In this document: piece by piece, positions 1 through 8,601 of the stretch | How positions within the stretch are numbered: position 1 is the stretch's first letter | Layout of the letters: the number at the start of each line of letters is the position of its first letter | Origin: Labrys wisconsinensis | GTDB lineage: Bacteria > Pseudomonadota > Alphaproteobacteria > Rhizobiales > Labraceae | Assembly: GCF_030814995.1 (NCBI RefSeq) | Contig: NZ_JAUSVX010000002.1 | Span: 701,785-738,173 of the forward strand | Reading direction: 5' to 3' | DNA: 36,389 bases | Made by a program: the position numbers and the translations under genes | Notes under the pieces: model-generated | What the model was told of the DNA's origin: nothing | The model's input: the letters and a program-made list of their open reading frames with translations, nothing else | The model's database searches: none

Positions 1-495
1 GAGGCGGACAGGCGCCGGCCCGCCCGGCTGCGCCGCACGGCGATCGCGCACGACCAGGCGGGGGTAGGAGTACTGCGTCGGTCCGCCCCCTTGCGCCTGT
101 GAGATCGCCATGGCGAAGCCCAGGACCTCGGCGCCGGGCGTCCCTGGCGCTCCGGCCTGCGTGCCCGTCGCCGCGGTGCCGATTTCGCCCCGGCCGAAGG
201 CTCCCTCACGCCCGATCCTGTAGAACCCGCCGGACTGGGTGCCGACGAACAGCGGTCCCTGCGTCCCGGGTGCCCAGGCCAGGGCCGTCACCGGGTCGGG
301 CGTGCCATCCGGACGGACGAGGCGTGCGTCGAAGGCGCGCTGCGCACCGCCGACATAGGTCCTCACGCCGTAGGCGATGGCTGCCGGGATGAGGACGAAC
401 GCGGCGATCAGGACGATCGCGATGGTCCAGGGCCGGCTGGGCCGCCGCCGAGCGGATTTGCCTCTCTCGGACGAGGGTACGGTTGCGCTGGTCAT
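1..495 (-). CDS. Membrane-anchored propeller-like protein, 3' end beyond window
   Basis: The start ATG at 495 overlaps the TGA of the gene upstream (ATGA at 492-495), so it is the fourth gene of the protease-MoxR operon. About 165 residues are visible with no stop before the window edge. An N-terminal basic stretch (SARRRPSRPW) is followed by one hydrophobic helix at about residues 24-43, then a soluble part. The soluble part contains a strand-rich segment (ALAWAPGT, PLFVGTQSGGFYRI) that looks like a WD40/beta-propeller blade. I infer a membrane-anchored sensor or scaffold for the operon. Only one blade can be seen, so the propeller call is tentative. Confidence 0.6.
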   Translation of the reverse strand, partial: MTSATVPSSERGKSARRRPSRPWTIAIVLIAAFVLIPAAIAYGVRTYVGGAQRAFDARLVRPDGTPDPVTALAWAPGTQGPLFVGTQSGGFYRIGREGAFGRGEIGTAATGTQAGAPGTPGAEVLGFAMAISQAQGGGPTQYSYPRLVVRDRRAAQPGGPAPVRL

Positions 496-3110
496 GCCGG
501 CGCTCCCGCGCGCCGGCTTCGCCGGCCGATGAGCATCAGCGCGACGGCGGCTGCCACGGTGGCGGCGCCGTAGCAGAGCAGCGGCAGCCAGGCGCCCGTC
601 GCCGGCGTGCTCGTGTCCGAGGCCGGCCAGATCCACCAGGCCACGGCGCACCACAGCAGAACGGGCAGCACGACGCGGCACCGGCTCGCCGCCAGGTCGA
701 GGAAGCGCTCGCGGAACACGGTCCGGAACGCGACATTGCGCAGGGACGGCGCGAGATCGTCGGCTGCGCGCCCCGTCAGCTCGGCCATGACCGCGTCGGG
801 CGGCACGTCGAGGCCGCGGGCCTCGGGTCGCCAGATCGGCAGCCGCGCCGCCGCGGCGGGTGTCGCCTGCCGCGAGAACGGCGGCTCGCCGTTCAGCATG
901 GTGTCCACCGCCGCCCGCGCCCACTCGCGCGCGGTGACCGGCAGGGCGTCGAACAGGGCCCGGCGCAGCCAGGGCGGCATCCGTCCGAGGCGGAACCAGG
1001 GCAGCAGCGTCAGGCGCGCCAGCAGCGCTTCGTCATAGAGCGGCATCCGCATCGGCCCCAGCGGCACGGCGATCTTCAGCCCGAGATAGAGCGTGATGTC
1101 GAAGCGCAGCTGCGGATAGGCGGCGCAGGCCGCGAGCCAGAGGAAGCCGCGCGGGCCGAGCCAGCCGCGCAGCGCCTCGACCAGGGCCTGCGTGTCAGCG
1201 GGCGGCAGCGGTGCGTCCGAGCGCAGCATGGGGTCGTCGAAACGCACCGGGTCGGGCCGGGGCGCGACGTCGTCGGGACCGATCAGCCGGTCCATTGCTT
1301 CCAGCCAGGCGACGAGACGGGTGGGAAAGCCCGCCTCGTCGTCCGCGGCCGCCGGCGGCAGTCGCGGCGGCCGACTCGGGCGCTCGCCGAAGGCGAGGGC
1401 GAGATCGCGGAACCCGTCCGGCGTGGCGCGTCCCACCAGCGCCCCGAGCGCTTGCGCCAGGTTCAGCTCGCGTTCGCCCCACTCCGCCATCGGTGTCGGC
1501 GTCAGCAGCATGCGCGCGGGCCAGGCGGCAAGCTCGTCGGTCAGCGAACGCCGCGGACGCTGGGTGAAGAAGTCGACGAGCTCGGCGCCGTCCGTGACGA
1601 GCACGAGGCGCGCCTCGGCGTGGCGCTCGCGCAGCCCTCTCAGGCCGATGCCGGCTTGCGGCGTCGCCGCATCGTCGTCACCCGGCCGACGCGGGATCAG
1701 GCGGCTCGGGTCGGGATCGTAGTCGTAGACGGTCAGGGCGAGACCGCCCCGAGACAGGGCGTCGATGAAGCGGCTGACGCGGTCGCGCTCGACATCGTCG
1801 CGCCGCAGCCGCGAGACCAGGAAGACATATTCGGCGCTGCGCGGCCGGCGCAGCGGGACGGCCGTCAGGAAGCCGCCCCGAGCCAGCGTGGCGCGGATGC
1901 TGCGCTCGACGTTCATGCGCCGGCTCGAGCCCGGCTCTCGCCAGGAGATCTGCCGGGCCAGCTTGCGCTGCGGCGGCGGCGTGGTGACGAGCAAGCCTTC
2001 GACGGGCAGAGACACCGGCTGGCCTCTGGCGCCGACCTCCGGATTGACCAGGCTCGCGCTCAAGGCGCGAGGAAGGCTCGCAACCGCCCAGGCCAGCGTC
2101 AAGGCCGCCGGCAGGAAGGCCAGCCACGGCAGCCAGGGCGGCCAGGTGACGACAGCGGCGGGTCGGGGTGGCCCGACCGGAGCGCCATTGGCGAACCGCG
2201 CCAGGATCTGCCGCTGCGTATCGTCCAGTGCGCTTTCCTGGTCCGCCGTGCCGATCGTCGAGGGCATGGTGCCGCTCTCGATCGCCGCGTCCACGGCGGC
2301 ATAGTGTGTGAGGGCACGCACCCCCCCGGCGTCGCGCGGGATCGGCGCGTCCGCCCGCAGCGACCATTGCCGCAGCATGGCGGCGAGGAAAGCCGCCGGC
2401 GCCGCCGCCGAGTCGGATTCGCCGGCATAGATCGCGGCCAGGGCACGCGGCGTGATGTCGTTGCCGTGCTGGACCACCGCGCCGACCGTGATGGTCATCG
2501 CCGCCCGATAGGCACGGGTGTCGGGAGCCGCCGCCGCATCATTGGTCGCGTCCGGGGCCACGAGGGGGAGCGGCGCTGGGCTGGGCACAGGTTCCGGTGG
2601 CGCCGGGCACCCCGAGCATGGCGGAGGAGCGGGCCCCTCCCATCCCACGTAGAGGCCCAGCGCGGCGACACCAACCGCCACGACCGTGGCGATCAGCATG
2701 CCGGCGTTCCGTCGGGACGGCGGCGGCCGGAGCGATGGAGGCGGCGGTGCCGACGATGACGCGACCCCGGCGATGGGCGGATCAAACGCGCCGGGCAGGC
2801 CTGCCCGGGCCGCGACGGCCAGGGCCGCGGCGCTTTCGCGCGTCTCGGCGAGGACCGGCGTCAGGTAGCGCAGCCAGAGGTCGGCCGCCGGCTCCTCGCC
2901 GATCCGGCGCCAGCCCTTCGAAGCATTGAGGCCGAACATGGCCACGACGGCGTCGATGCGCTGCTGCGGCGAGACGCGCTGCAGGGTCGCTCCGATGCCG
3001 CCGAGCCGTCGCTCCTGCTCATAGCGCGCGAACAGGGCGTCCAGGCCGGCCGCCGTCGGCACGAAGCGGTAGCTGACCTCGTCGCGATAGCCGACCTCGG
3101 CGCCCGTCAT
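492..3110 (-). CDS. Large four-helix membrane protein with Rossmann/vWA-like central domain
   Basis: 872 residues from ATG 3110, preceded by GGAGGGG, 24 nt after the MoxR stop. Visible architecture: a soluble N-terminal region (1-130), a hydrophobic helix at about 136-157, a Pro-rich linker, a second helix at about 323-345, a globular region at about 380-560, a long helical region, and two closing helices at about 810-828 and 839-861. The globular region alternates strands and helices (YVFLVSRL, LTVYDYDPDP, RLVLVTDGAEL, RMLLTPTP followed by WGERE), suggesting a Rossmann or vWA-like fold. I do not see a clear MIDAS DxSxS motif. I recall similar proteins beside MoxR ATPases and trypsin-like proteases, but I cannot name the family. 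It is probably the membrane partner of the AAA+ ATPase. Confidence 0.75.
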   Translation of the reverse strand: MTGAEVGYRDEVSYRFVPTAAGLDALFARYEQERRLGGIGATLQRVSPQQRIDAVVAMFGLNASKGWRRIGEEPAADLWLRYLTPVLAETRESAAALAVAARAGLPGAFDPPIAGVASSSAPPPPSLRPPPSRRNAGMLIATVVAVGVAALGLYVGWEGPAPPPCSGCPAPPEPVPSPAPLPLVAPDATNDAAAAPDTRAYRAAMTITVGAVVQHGNDITPRALAAIYAGESDSAAAPAAFLAAMLRQWSLRADAPIPRDAGGVRALTHYAAVDAAIESGTMPSTIGTADQESALDDTQRQILARFANGAPVGPPRPAAVVTWPPWLPWLAFLPAALTLAWAVASLPRALSASLVNPEVGARGQPVSLPVEGLLVTTPPPQRKLARQISWREPGSSRRMNVERSIRATLARGGFLTAVPLRRPRSAEYVFLVSRLRRDDVERDRVSRFIDALSRGGLALTVYDYDPDPSRLIPRRPGDDDAATPQAGIGLRGLRERHAEARLVLVTDGAELVDFFTQRPRRSLTDELAAWPARMLLTPTPMAEWGERELNLAQALGALVGRATPDGFRDLALAFGERPSRPPRLPPAAADDEAGFPTRLVAWLEAMDRLIGPDDVAPRPDPVRFDDPMLRSDAPLPPADTQALVEALRGWLGPRGFLWLAACAAYPQLRFDITLYLGLKIAVPLGPMRMPLYDEALLARLTLLPWFRLGRMPPWLRRALFDALPVTAREWARAAVDTMLNGEPPFSRQATPAAAARLPIWRPEARGLDVPPDAVMAELTGRAADDLAPSLRNVAFRTVFRERFLDLAASRCRVVLPVLLWCAVAWWIWPASDTSTPATGAWLPLLCYGAATVAAAVALMLIGRRSRRAGAPA

Positions 3111-3134
3111 CGGCCCCTCCCCGCGCTTCGAGCC

Positions 3135-4163
3135 TCACACCTGGCGCTGGATCAGGTCGGTGAGGATGGTGCGGTCGCTCTTCAGCTTGGCGAGGGCGGC
3201 GACGATGGCCGGCAATCGCCGCTCGAGCGGCGGCGGCGCCGACCGGCTGGGATAGGCCAGCAGGGTTGCCGCATCGATGGTCTCCGAAATGCCGGGGCGC
3301 TTGTCGAGCTGCATGCCGCGAAACTCCTCGAGGAGCCGCAGCAGCATCGCCCGATCGTCGTCGGGCAGCGTGAACGCGTCGCCGCCGCCCGGCGGCAGCC
3401 GCTTGCGCAGGCCGCTCGCGATGATGCGCCCGAGGATGTCGCCTTCGGGAAAGGCGATCTCGTGGAAGACGCAGCGGCGCAGGAAGGCGTCCGGCAATTG
3501 CCGCTCCTCGTTCGAGGTGACGACGACGATCGGGCGCAGATCCGGCGCGATGCCGCCCGGGGTCTCGGGCTCGGCCGCGTCGCCCTCGCGCCGCGCCAGC
3601 TCCGGCACCCGGAACGACAGGTCCTCGATCTCGCGCAGCAGGTCGTTGGGAAAATCGCGGGAGGCCTTGTCGATCTCGTCGAGGATGACCACCGAGCGCC
3701 GCGGCCGGCCGGGATGGGAATAGGGCCGGCTGCCGCGCAGCAGGTGCCGGATCGAGGCCTCCTCGTGCGCGTCGAGGATGGCCCGGCCGAGCGCCTGGTA
3801 TTCGACGTAGTCGGCTATATCGGGCGCCGGCGCGGCGGGATCGCGGGTGGCCTGGGCATCGCGGAACCGCCCGATGGCGTCGTAGCTGTAGAAGAGGTCG
3901 CGCGCTTCGGAATTCGACTTGGTCGAGAAGAAATGCACGCGGCCGATGCCCATGCAGCGTGCGATGGCATAGCCGAGCTCGGTCTTGCCGCAGCCGGGCT
4001 CGCCGGAGACCAGGAGGGGGCGGCCGAGGCCGATGGCGACGTCGATCGCGGCCATCAGCTCCTCGGTGAAGACGTAGTCGCGTCCCTTGTCGGCCACGAT
4101 GCGGCCATTCTCCTCGATCTCGGCGCGGTCGCCGCCGTCACGCGGAAAGCTGTTGAACCACAT
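3135..4163 (-). CDS. MoxR-family AAA+ ATPase
   Basis: 342 residues from ATG 4163, which has a close AGGAGG and gives the normal MoxR N-terminus. Longer upstream frames run into the protease gene and are not coding. Walker A is GEPGCGKT at residues 54-61 and Walker B is VVILDE at 158-163. A sensor-1 strand (VVVTSNE) is followed by an arginine-finger-like FLRRC. MoxR ATPases remodel partner proteins, usually alongside vWA-domain proteins. The gene lies 22 nt after the protease stop and 24 nt before the membrane protein, so I infer that it powers assembly or activation of that partner set. The AAA+ assignment is firm; the biological process is not known. Confidence 0.9.
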   Translation of the reverse strand: MWFNSFPRDGGDRAEIEENGRIVADKGRDYVFTEELMAAIDVAIGLGRPLLVSGEPGCGKTELGYAIARCMGIGRVHFFSTKSNSEARDLFYSYDAIGRFRDAQATRDPAAPAPDIADYVEYQALGRAILDAHEEASIRHLLRGSRPYSHPGRPRRSVVILDEIDKASRDFPNDLLREIEDLSFRVPELARREGDAAEPETPGGIAPDLRPIVVVTSNEERQLPDAFLRRCVFHEIAFPEGDILGRIIASGLRKRLPPGGGDAFTLPDDDRAMLLRLLEEFRGMQLDKRPGISETIDAATLLAYPSRSAPPPLERRLPAIVAALAKLKSDRTILTDLIQRQV

Positions 4164-4185
4164 GGCCTCCTCCCCTGCCTCCGCC

Positions 4186-5856
4186 TCAGCGGGCCGCCTC
4201 GACATAGCCGCGCACCACCGGCGCGAGGATGTCCTCGGCCTCCAGCATCGGCAGGCGGCGCCCGTCCGGCAGGACGCCGTCGACGTCGCGGAACAAACGG
4301 TCCTGGTCGATCTTCCAGATGGTCTGCAGGGCGCCGCACCAGCCCGTGAGATCGGCGCTGCCGACATCGTCGAAGGCCAGGCAGGCGCCGCAGCCGGGCG
4401 GACGGGCATCGAAGCTCCAGAGCGCGCCGAGCTCGGCGCGCCTGGCGGCGAAGCGGTCCGGGCTGCCGCGGGGCGCATTGTCGCAATAGACCACGATCAC
4501 CTGCAGCCGGTCGGCCCCCGCTCCCGTCGCCGGGTCGGCGCAGTGTCGCGCCAGGGCCAGGACCAGCTCGCGTTCGCGCGCCACGTCGCAGCCGTCGATC
4601 GCCACGGCCGCCTCGACGATGGTGGGCCGGCGCGCCTGCAGGAGGGTCCGCAGCTGCTGCTGGACCAGGCCCAAGGCCACGCGTGTCGACAGGCTCCGGC
4701 CCGGCCAGGTCAGATGCTCCAGGGCCCAGCCCGGCGCCGCCGCCTCGTCCTTGCCGAGCAGCACGGCCTCGAGCCGCCGGCGCGTGTCGAGCCCCTGCGC
4801 CCCTGCCGGCGGCAGGCGCACCAGGCGCTCGAGAAAATTGCGGTGATTGTCGACATGCCGGCAGGCGAAGGCATGGACCAGGCCCGGATTGTCCTCCGCT
4901 TGGGAGAGCTGGATCAGGCCCGCGGGATCCTCCCGGTCCATCAGGATCATGGCGGCGCGCTGGCGCCTCTCGTTGCGCTTGGCCGAAACCTGGGCGACCT
5001 GGCGCTGAACCGGCGCGGCCCGAGGCGTCGCCGTGGTCTGGCGGGGCGGCACCACGCCGACCAGGGCGCCATGGCCCGTCCGGCGCAGGTGGCGCACGAT
5101 CGCGGTGACCGGGATCGCCTGGTTCCACTTGCCCCAGTTGTTGCGATCCAGCTTGGGATCGCCGGCATGGTGCAGGGCGATGAAGCGGAAATCATTGTCG
5201 AAGCAGGCGGCGCCGGAGGAGCCGGCCCGCGTCGTGGCGCTGTGGCGCAGGCGCAGGTCGCCGTCGAGGAGCTTCAGCACGCGGCCCTTGCTCTCCTGGA
5301 TCGGCATCGCCTTGCGCTGCTCTTCCTCCGAAGGGTGCTGCCAGATCCAGATGTCGGTGCCCTCGACCGGCACTCCACCGTCGTCGGGGATGGTGAGCCA
5401 GCCGCGCAGCCGCTTGGCCGAGCGCAGCGGGTTGGTGACCGGCTGCTCGCCGATCCGCTCGACCAGCCTGATGATGGCGTAGTCGAGGTGGTCGTCGTCG
5501 AAGCCCGCGTCGGCGCCGGCAAGGTCCTTGTCGCTGTAGCGGCTCCTGGCGTTGATGTCCCAGTCGGCCGCGAAGCCGACGGACAAAGCGCCGGCGGGGT
5601 CGCCGAACCAGGCATCCCCTCGGAAATCGAAGCGGCAACGGGCCTTGGCATACTGCTCGGGCCGGCGGAGCAGCGCCTCCATCACATGGAAATTGGTGAG
5701 CACCAGGTCCGGGCCGACGAGAATGCCGGTCCCCATGGAACCGACGCCGGTGTCGATGGCGCAGGTCCAGTCGATGCGCTCGCACAGGCGATCGATGTGC
5801 TCGCCCGGCGAGCGCAGGAACGCCAGCGGATCGACGGAGACTTCCAGGCCCGCCAT
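4186..5856 (-). CDS. Trypsin-like serine protease fused to a C-terminal iSTAND-like domain
   Basis: 556 residues from ATG 5856, chosen because GGAAGAG precedes it and the protease fold begins at once. An extension to ATG 6003 is possible but reads like non-coding sequence. The catalytic triad is readable: His57 in TNFHV, Asp125 in LDYAII, Ser214 in GSSGAA. No signal peptide or membrane helix is seen, so it is probably cytoplasmic. Residues about 290-556 form a second domain starting near MILMDRED, with HAFACRH, FLERL and LTWPGRS. The pattern is reminiscent of the inactive-STAND (iSTAND) modules fused to trypsin domains in NTP-dependent conflict systems. That identification is from memory and moderate. 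It is the first gene of a four-gene operon and may be the effector, with the other genes as switch and sensor. Confidence 0.85.
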   Translation of the reverse strand: MAGLEVSVDPLAFLRSPGEHIDRLCERIDWTCAIDTGVGSMGTGILVGPDLVLTNFHVMEALLRRPEQYAKARCRFDFRGDAWFGDPAGALSVGFAADWDINARSRYSDKDLAGADAGFDDDHLDYAIIRLVERIGEQPVTNPLRSAKRLRGWLTIPDDGGVPVEGTDIWIWQHPSEEEQRKAMPIQESKGRVLKLLDGDLRLRHSATTRAGSSGAACFDNDFRFIALHHAGDPKLDRNNWGKWNQAIPVTAIVRHLRRTGHGALVGVVPPRQTTATPRAAPVQRQVAQVSAKRNERRQRAAMILMDREDPAGLIQLSQAEDNPGLVHAFACRHVDNHRNFLERLVRLPPAGAQGLDTRRRLEAVLLGKDEAAAPGWALEHLTWPGRSLSTRVALGLVQQQLRTLLQARRPTIVEAAVAIDGCDVARERELVLALARHCADPATGAGADRLQVIVVYCDNAPRGSPDRFAARRAELGALWSFDARPPGCGACLAFDDVGSADLTGWCGALQTIWKIDQDRLFRDVDGVLPDGRRLPMLEAEDILAPVVRGYVEAAR

Positions 5857-6075
5857 GTCTCTTCCATCCCGTCGGCAGCGATCCGACCGCACGCACGGAC
5901 ACGCCGGTCCGCCGCATGTACCGGCGGTTGCGATCATGCAGGCTTTCCCGGTCGGCCGCGGTATCCCTCGGAACGCTGGCGCCCACCGGCCTTGCGCCGT
6001 CATTCGCAGGCCGGACGAACGCGAGCCGCACCGCGACCGCCCGCGTCGCCAGCGGCATGCATCGGGCTCGCAACC

Positions 6076-6105
6076 AAGCTAGTCGCCTTTGTTCCCTTCG
6101 GTCAA
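6076..6105 (-). promoter_or_regulatory. Possible sigma-70 promoter of the protease-MoxR operon
   Basis: On the minus strand TTGACC (6105-6100) is followed after 18 nt by TAGCTT (6081-6076). It lies in the 328-base gap 5857-6184, between the protease start and the ttuC-like stop. It would leave a long leader of about 215 nt. Nothing else recognisable was seen in that gap. The -10 is weak, so this is only a candidate. Confidence 0.3.
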
Positions 6106-6184
6106 TGCCGCTAGGGAATGGGCGGGGAAGGCACGACAGCGCTTCGCCCGACACGCCGATCGGGGGCGCGATGCGGCCGCCCGC

Positions 6185-7258
6185 TCAGAGTGCCCCGGCG
6201 ATGGCCTTGCCGCAGGCCTGCGTATCCGCCCGGCCGGCCAGGTCGCGCGTGCGCAGCGCGGGCTCGGCCAGCGTCCGCTCGATCGCCGCGACGATCGCGG
6301 CCGCGGCTTCGGCATGGCCGAGATGCTCCAGCATCATCGCGCCGGACCAGATCTGCCCGACCGGATTGGCCACGCCCTGGCCGGCGATGTCGGGGGCCGA
6401 GCCGTGCACCGGCTCGAACAGCGAGGGAAAGCTGCGGTCCGGATTGATATTGGCGGAGGGCGCGATGCCGATCGTGCCGGTGCAGGCGGGGCCGAGGTCG
6501 GAGAGGATGTCGCCGAACAGGTTGGAGGCGACGACCACGTCGAACCAGTCGGGATGCAGCACGAAATGCGCGGTGAGGATGTCGATGTGGAACTTGTCCC
6601 AGGTCACGCCGGGATAGGCCTGCGCCATCGCTTCGACGCGCTCGTCCCAATAGGGCATGGTGATCGAGATGCCGTTCGACTTGGTGGCCGAGGTCAGGTG
6701 CCGGCGCGGCCGCCGGGCGGCGAGGTCGAAGGCGAATTTGAGGACGCGGTCGACGCCGATCCGGGTCATCACCGTCTCCTGCACCACCACTTCGCGGTCG
6801 GTGCCGGCGAACATGCGCCCGCCGATGGAGGAATATTCGCCTTCGGTGTTCTCGCGCACCACCCAGAAATCGATATCGCCGGGCCTGCGTCCGGCGAGCG
6901 GGCACGGCACGCCCGGCATCAGGCGGACCGGGCGCAGGTTGACGTACTGGTCGAACTCGCGGCGGAACTGCAGCAGCGAGCCCCAGAGCGAGACATGGTC
7001 GGGCACCGTCGCCGGCCAGCCGACGGCGCCGAAGAAGATGGCATCGTGCGAGCCGATCCGCTCCTTCCAGTCCTCCGGCATCATCCGGCCGTGCCGGGCG
7101 TGATAGTCGCAGGAGGCGAAGTCGAACCAGTCGAGCGTGAGGCCGATGCCGAAGCGCGCCGCGGCCTTCTCCAGGACGCGGACGCCCTCGGGCATGACCT
7201 CCTTGCCGATGCCGTCGCCGGGGATGACCGCGATGCGGAGCGTGTTCGAAGGGGCCAT
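6185..7258 (-). CDS. ttuC: Tartrate/D-malate dehydrogenase family (beta-decarboxylating)
   Basis: 357 residues, full length for the isocitrate/isopropylmalate dehydrogenase superfamily and closest to the tartrate dehydrogenase/decarboxylase (TtuC) and D-malate dehydrogenase (DmlA) branch. Visible signatures are GDGIGKEV near the N-terminus, the substrate-Arg segment VNLRPVRLMPG, RENTEGEYSS, TKSNGISI and the metal/NAD region SNLFGDILSD, then HGSAPDIAGQG. The family carries out NAD- and divalent-metal-dependent oxidation, often with decarboxylation, of 2-hydroxy acids such as tartrate or D-malate. It starts 16 nt after the pdxA-like stop and is clearly co-transcribed with it. The exact substrate is inferred only at family level. 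Confidence 0.88.
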   Translation of the reverse strand: MAPSNTLRIAVIPGDGIGKEVMPEGVRVLEKAAARFGIGLTLDWFDFASCDYHARHGRMMPEDWKERIGSHDAIFFGAVGWPATVPDHVSLWGSLLQFRREFDQYVNLRPVRLMPGVPCPLAGRRPGDIDFWVVRENTEGEYSSIGGRMFAGTDREVVVQETVMTRIGVDRVLKFAFDLAARRPRRHLTSATKSNGISITMPYWDERVEAMAQAYPGVTWDKFHIDILTAHFVLHPDWFDVVVASNLFGDILSDLGPACTGTIGIAPSANINPDRSFPSLFEPVHGSAPDIAGQGVANPVGQIWSGAMMLEHLGHAEAAAAIVAAIERTLAEPALRTRDLAGRADTQACGKAIAGAL

Positions 7259-7274
7259 GGGACGTGCCTTCCGG

Positions 7275-8315
7275 TCAGGCGGCGGCGCGGCCGCGCTGCG
7301 CCGCGCGGCTCGCGAGGGTGGCGGCGAGGCGCAGCGCGCTCTCCAGGGCGCCGGTGCTCGCCACGCCCTTGCCGACGATGTCGAAGGCGGTGCCGTGCGC
7401 CGGCGTGGTGAAGACCGTGTCGAGACCGGCCGTCACGGTGACGCCGCGGTTGAAGCCGCGCAGCTTGGTCGCGATCTGGCCCTGGTCGTGATACATGGCG
7501 ACGACGCTGTCATACGCGCCGGCGAAGGCCTTGATGTAGACGGTGTCGGCCGGGAACGGGCCCTTGCAGTCGATGCCGCTCGCCGCGGCGGCCTGCACCG
7601 CCGGGCCGATGACCTCGATCTCCTCGCGGCCGAACAGGCCGTTCTCGCCGGCATGCGGATTGAGCGCGGCGACGGCGATGCGCGGCGTCTCGATCCCCGC
7701 CCGCCGCATGGTGCGGTCGACAAGCCCGATCGCCTCGAGGATGCTGGCATGGCTGATCTGGTCGAGCGCGGTGCGCAGCGAGACGTGCGAGGTGACCCGC
7801 GACATCCATTGCCCGTCGAGCACGTTCATCTCGGAGAAATAGCCGCGATGGCCGAGGAGATGGGCGAACATCTTGTGCTCGTCGGGAAACTTCCAGCCGC
7901 CGGCATGCAGGGCCGCCTTGTTGAGCGGGGCGAAGGTGACGGCATCGATCGCACCCGCCTGGGCCAGGCGCACCGCCTCGGCCAGGGTCTCGCCGGTCAG
8001 CCGGCCGGACTCCGGCGAGACGACGCCGCGCGGCAGGCGGCCGGGATCGATATTGCCGAGGTCGAGGAGCGGCGTCGCGGCGTCGTCCCAGTCGATGTCC
8101 TCGATGCTCGATACCGCCCGGACAGCCAGCCGCACGCCCGTATCGCGCTCCCCCATGTCGAGCACGCGGCGGTCGCCGAGGACGAGGATGCGCGCCGCCT
8201 CGCGCAATCGGCCGTCCGCCAGCACGCGGGCACAGAGCTCCGGACCGATGCCGGTCATGTCGCCGAGCAGGAGGGCGATGCGGGGCAGGTCGGGGGAACC
8301 GGCCGGTCGGGACAT
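7275..8315 (-). CDS. pdxA: PdxA-family NAD-dependent dehydrogenase (catabolic PdxA2-like)
   Basis: 346 residues from ATG 8315, which has AGGAGG five bases upstream; the longer frame to 8417 would read through the operator. PdxA hallmarks are present: GDMTGIGPE at the N-terminus, LNPHAGENGLFGREE, and MYHDQGQIATK with the downstream GTAFDIVGKG. PdxA oxidises 4-phosphohydroxy-L-threonine in vitamin B6 synthesis. Paralogues in sugar-acid or aromatic pathways oxidise other hydroxy acids. The pairing with a tartrate-dehydrogenase-like gene and a GntR operator 85 bp upstream favours a catabolic paralogue rather than the B6 enzyme. That preference is inference. Confidence 0.85.
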   Translation of the reverse strand: MSRPAGSPDLPRIALLLGDMTGIGPELCARVLADGRLREAARILVLGDRRVLDMGERDTGVRLAVRAVSSIEDIDWDDAATPLLDLGNIDPGRLPRGVVSPESGRLTGETLAEAVRLAQAGAIDAVTFAPLNKAALHAGGWKFPDEHKMFAHLLGHRGYFSEMNVLDGQWMSRVTSHVSLRTALDQISHASILEAIGLVDRTMRRAGIETPRIAVAALNPHAGENGLFGREEIEVIGPAVQAAAASGIDCKGPFPADTVYIKAFAGAYDSVVAMYHDQGQIATKLRGFNRGVTVTAGLDTVFTTPAHGTAFDIVGKGVASTGALESALRLAATLASRAAQRGRAAA

Positions 8316-8388
8316 GGACGCCTCCTCGGCTCGAGCGGCGGCAGGCCGTCGCTGGACGCCGGCGCATGGTGAAGGGGCGCGGCAAAAA

Positions 8389-8412
8389 GTCAACTGAATA
8401 TTGTTGACAATA
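8389..8412. promoter_or_regulatory. GntR-type operator 1, upstream of pdxA-ttuC
   Basis: ATTGTTGACAAT at 8400-8411 is an inverted repeat (ATTGT, 2-nt centre, ACAAT), extended by a T/A pair at 8399/8412. It is the exact reverse complement of the copy at 19296-19307. A second GTCAAC at 8389-8394 forms a wider inverted repeat with GTTGAC at 8403-8408. Read toward pdxA, that element gives TTGACT, a possible -35 hexamer. The site lies 85 bp from the pdxA start. Confidence 0.7.
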
Positions 8413-8460
8413 AGCAATCTGAGGGGGACCTTATGCGCCGTCCGGGGTCGTGAGGCGGTT

Positions 8461-8549
8461 CGTCATGGCCGGACTTGATCCGGCCATCCACGCGAACTCG
8501 ACATGAGCCTGTGTTCGCGTGGATGGCCGGGACGAACCCGGCCATGACG
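8461..8549. repeat. REP-like palindromic element
   Basis: Outer arms CGTCATGGCCGG (8461-8472) and its complement (8538-8549) enclose a perfect 16-bp inverted repeat (8482-8497 with 8513-8528) around a 15-nt loop. Read on the minus strand it encodes MAGFVPAIHA, a peptide I recall from spurious open frames over dispersed palindromes in alphaproteobacterial genomes. It sits in the divergent intergenic region between pdxA and the dehalogenase-like gene. It could act as a hairpin or insulator, but its function is unknown. Confidence 0.8.
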
Positions 8550-8601
8550 GCGGAGAGCGCAGCGCGCTTATCTGCGGACGCATCTTGAGGGAGGACGGCC
8601 C

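Noticed and set aside
483-2759. 758-codon open frame on the plus strand
   Set aside because: Antisense to the large membrane-protein gene; its Arg/Gln/Gly-rich translation has no domain and is a by-product of high GC content.
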